Shown here: positions 14,526 through 16,242 of the stretch, piece after piece | How the letters are laid out: each line of letters starts with the position of its first letter | How positions within the stretch are numbered: the first letter of the stretch is position 1 | Assembly (NCBI GenBank): GCA_039026975.1 | Contig: JBCCLI010000116.1 | Coordinates: 1 to 16,242, forward strand | From: JBCBKZ01 sp039026975 | GTDB lineage: Bacteria; Bacteroidota; Bacteroidia; J057 | Direction of reading: 5' to 3' | DNA: 16,242 nucleotides | Translations under genes and position numbers: made by a program | The notes under the pieces: generated by a model | Seen by the model: only the letters and a program-made list of their open reading frames with translations | Databases searched by the model: none | Told to the model about the DNA's origin: nothing

Positions 14526-15503
14526 CTAGTCTTTTCTTTGTTCTACATAGGCTGCTACCGTTCTTTTTAAGGTTGTAGAAATAGGCGTATACGCCAAGCC
14601 CACGTCCTCAATAGCACTTCCATCATACGCATGTGAACCTGAAGCGCTTCTCGCTGACTCAACTGAGATGAAAGGTTCTTTGTTGGTTAGGTTTCCCCAT
14701 AGTTCAAAGAGCCTTCCTGCCAGTAGGAGCAGGAAAGAAGGGAGCTTTATCCATGGTTTGGGCTTCCCCAGCAGTTCTGCCAAAGTATCTAACAGACGCT
14801 TCTGAGGCCAGTTTTCTCCTACTAATATAAACCGTTCTCCCTTCTCCATAGATGACCTTAGAAGCATCCAGGCAGCTGCGGCTACATCCGTTACTCCTAC
14901 TAGCCCGCTCATGCTATCTACATAAACAGATAGCCCCTCATCTACTTTCTTGATGATCCCAGGAGTACCCTTATCCCAGTTGGCACCTGGCCCAAGAATA
15001 ACCCCTGGATTCAGGATGACAGCAGGCAAGCCTTCAGCTACTCCTCTGTATACTTCTAACTCTGCTCTATACTTAGACTCCGAATAGCCTGAGGTATGTT
15101 TATGTTTCACCCATTTACTGTTCTCATCTATTAATCCATCTGTATGTGCCTTGCCCAAGGCAGCAATAGAACTTATATGGATCAGCTTATGAACCTCAGC
15201 TTCCAAACAGGCATCTACTATATTAGCGGTTCCCTTAACATTTGTTTCCATCAACTCTTTCCGCCTTTTCTTCCAAAAGCTGACAGCAGCTGCACAGTGA
15301 ATTACATACTCCATGCCTTCTATGGCTTTTTCTACTGCCAGCATATCATTGATATCTCCCTGGACCACCTCCACCATTTTCAGCCAGGAAAAGCTGTGAG
15401 CATTCGGATTTCTGATGATCACTCTCACCTCCTGCCCTTTTTCTAACAGACTTTCTACTATATAACTCCCTAAAAAACCGGATGCACCCGTTACTAATAT
15501 CAT
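14526..15503 (-). CDS. NAD(P)-dependent epimerase/reductase, extended SDR family
   Basis: This 325-residue extended short-chain dehydrogenase/reductase has a Rossmann nucleotide loop TGASGFLGSYIVE (5-17), GDINDM (49-54), HCAAAVSFW (69-77), NVKGTANIVDA (88-98), HISSIAALG (109-117), the catalytic YSESK pair (Tyr140, Lys144), LNPGVILGPG (164-173) and a variable substrate domain from about 180 with a hydrophobic stretch LPSFLLLLAGRLFELWG (254-270). The pattern resembles dihydroflavonol-4-reductase-like and nucleoside-diphosphate-sugar epimerase-like proteins of Bacteroidota. The substrate cannot be named. Arg31 and Asn32 after the second strand might favour NADPH, but this is weak. The ATG is followed immediately by the dinucleotide fold, so the start is secure. 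It is the first gene of the minus-strand run, 80 bp before glgB, and divergent from the arginase-like gene across 124 bp. Co-transcription with glgB is possible, but a functional link to glycogen is unproven. Confidence 0.9.
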   Translation of the reverse strand: MILVTGASGFLGSYIVESLLEKGQEVRVIIRNPNAHSFSWLKMVEVVQGDINDMLAVEKAIEGMEYVIHCAAAVSFWKKRRKELMETNVKGTANIVDACLEAEVHKLIHISSIAALGKAHTDGLIDENSKWVKHKHTSGYSESKYRAELEVYRGVAEGLPAVILNPGVILGPGANWDKGTPGIIKKVDEGLSVYVDSMSGLVGVTDVAAAAWMLLRSSMEKGERFILVGENWPQKRLLDTLAELLGKPKPWIKLPSFLLLLAGRLFELWGNLTNKEPFISVESARSASGSHAYDGSAIEDVGLAYTPISTTLKRTVAAYVEQRKD

Positions 15504-15627
15504 CTAGCATGTATATTTGTAGTCAGCATTATTGTATTAACTCCTATTCAGGCCTTCATATAAAAGATCCCTGAGTATAAGCAGGAAAGCTATAAAATTA
15601 ACATAAGCCCCTTAAAAGCCTGAACAC

Positions 15628-16242
15628 ATGACAGAATTGGCTGACTTTTTCTTTCCCATCTCTATCCCACAGCAACGGAAAATTACCGGAACCCTTATGG
15701 AATATGTGGATGGACATTTCCTTACCTTTCCTCATTGGCAGGAAGCGGAAATAGTGATCCTGGGGATAGCTGATGAAGACCAACAATTAAGTGTAGAAGC
15801 CATCAGAAGTCAGTTATATGCACTTTCCAGTCCCAGCGCTAATATAAGCCTTGCAGACTTAGGAAACCTGGTGGCCCAGTCTACCAGGGAAGCCCTGTAT
15901 GAAATGGTAGCCTTTGTGGTAGGAGAGCTACTGGATGCCGGGAAGACAGTCATTATTCTCTCTCCTACCCAAGATATTACCTACGGGCAGTATTTAGCCT
16001 ATGCAGATGCTGGTAAACACATACACTATGTGCACGTAGATGCAGAGTTTGATATGGAGGAGCAAGAAGCTGCTACCCTTTCCAAGAATTTTAACCATAA
16101 AATCTTCCATCATAAGCCTTCCTTCCTGTATGGATACACTAACCTGGGATATCAGAAGTACCTCGTAGCAGAAGAAGAGCTATCCTACCTCACAGCTAGC
16201 TACCAGCAGGCGGTAAGATATGGAGAACTCCATAATCAGATA
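15628..16242 (+). CDS. Arginase/formimidoylglutamase-superfamily protein (3' end cut by window)
   Basis: The frame is open from ATG at 15628 to the window end (205 residues) with no stop, so the C-terminal part lies outside. The pattern matches the divergent ureohydrolase-superfamily proteins that Bacteroidota annotations call formimidoylglutamase or arginase family: DFFFPIS near the start, AEIVILGIADE (40-50), AIRSQLYAL (58-66), SLADLGNL (74-81), DITYGQYLAYADAGK (116-130), VHVDAEFDME (135-144), KIFHHKPSFLYGYTNLGYQKYL (158-179). Canonical ureohydrolases bind two Mn ions through a GGDHS/GGSHD-type His and a DAHxD motif. Here the first motif reads SPTQD (112-116), with Gln115 replacing the His, and the second is DAEFD (138-142), with Glu140 replacing the His. 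Normal arginase-type chemistry is therefore doubtful. It is transcribed divergently from the SDR gene; no Shine-Dalgarno site precedes the ATG. Confidence 0.83.
   Translation, partial: MTELADFFFPISIPQQRKITGTLMEYVDGHFLTFPHWQEAEIVILGIADEDQQLSVEAIRSQLYALSSPSANISLADLGNLVAQSTREALYEMVAFVVGELLDAGKTVIILSPTQDITYGQYLAYADAGKHIHYVHVDAEFDMEEQEAATLSKNFNHKIFHHKPSFLYGYTNLGYQKYLVAEEELSYLTASYQQAVRYGELHNQI

Noticed and set aside
15512..15519. TATATTTG, a full match to the Bacteroidota -7 element TAnnTTTG, upstream of the arginase-like gene
   Set aside because: It lies 108 nt before the ATG and has no TTG at the proper distance upstream, so an 8-base match alone is too weak to call a promoter.
15598..15786. Minus-strand 62-codon open frame overlapping the arginase-like start
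   Set aside because: It overlaps a plus-strand gene with clear family motifs and shows no features of its own.

Overview
The window looks like a chromosomal segment of a Bacteroidota bacterium, most likely a Cytophagales-type lineage. The evidence is the protein families (GT3 glycogen synthase, GH57-like protein, DUF4139/MuiA-like remnant, CBM9-like/S41 secreted protein, divergent arginase-family protein), the lack of Shine-Dalgarno sites before most genes, and moderate GC. This is inferred from gene content; there is no rRNA or other phylogenetic marker.

Left part (about 1-3320): an eroded region. It holds the N-terminal third of an IS4-family transposase with no start codon (complement 80-427), a perfect 22-bp palindrome at that remnant's end (72-93), one intact secreted protein fusing a CBM9-like domain to an S41 peptidase (476-2545, +), and the middle of a MuiA/DUF4139-family gene broken by a frameshift, an amber codon and truncation at both ends (complement 2546-3157).

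Central and right part (3322-15503): eight genes, all on the minus strand, read from right to left. They are an extended SDR reductase/epimerase, a eukaryote-like GH13_8 branching enzyme, a eukaryote-like GT3 glycogen synthase, a polytopic membrane protein whose start overlaps the GT3 stop, a GT4 glycosyltransferase, a GH57-like protein, a BadF/BadG-type sugar kinase and, after a 262-bp gap with an inverted repeat, a cytoplasmic GH31 alpha-glucosidase followed by an intrinsic terminator. This is a glycogen (alpha-1,4/1,6-glucan) locus. GT3, and perhaps GT4, would elongate chains, GlgB would branch them, GH31 would trim maltooligosaccharides to glucose, and the kinase may rephosphorylate a released sugar. 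No glgC, glycogen phosphorylase or debranching enzyme is visible in the window.

The most interesting element is the GH57-like protein. It keeps the family scaffold, but both positions aligning with the catalytic pair are replaced (Glu by Ser144, Asp by Pro240). It therefore looks like a conserved pseudoenzyme built into a glycogen operon, next to an uncharacterised membrane protein translationally coupled to glycogen synthase.

Right edge (15628 to the end, +): a divergently transcribed arginase/formimidoylglutamase-superfamily gene, cut by the window end, in which two histidine metal ligands appear to be replaced.
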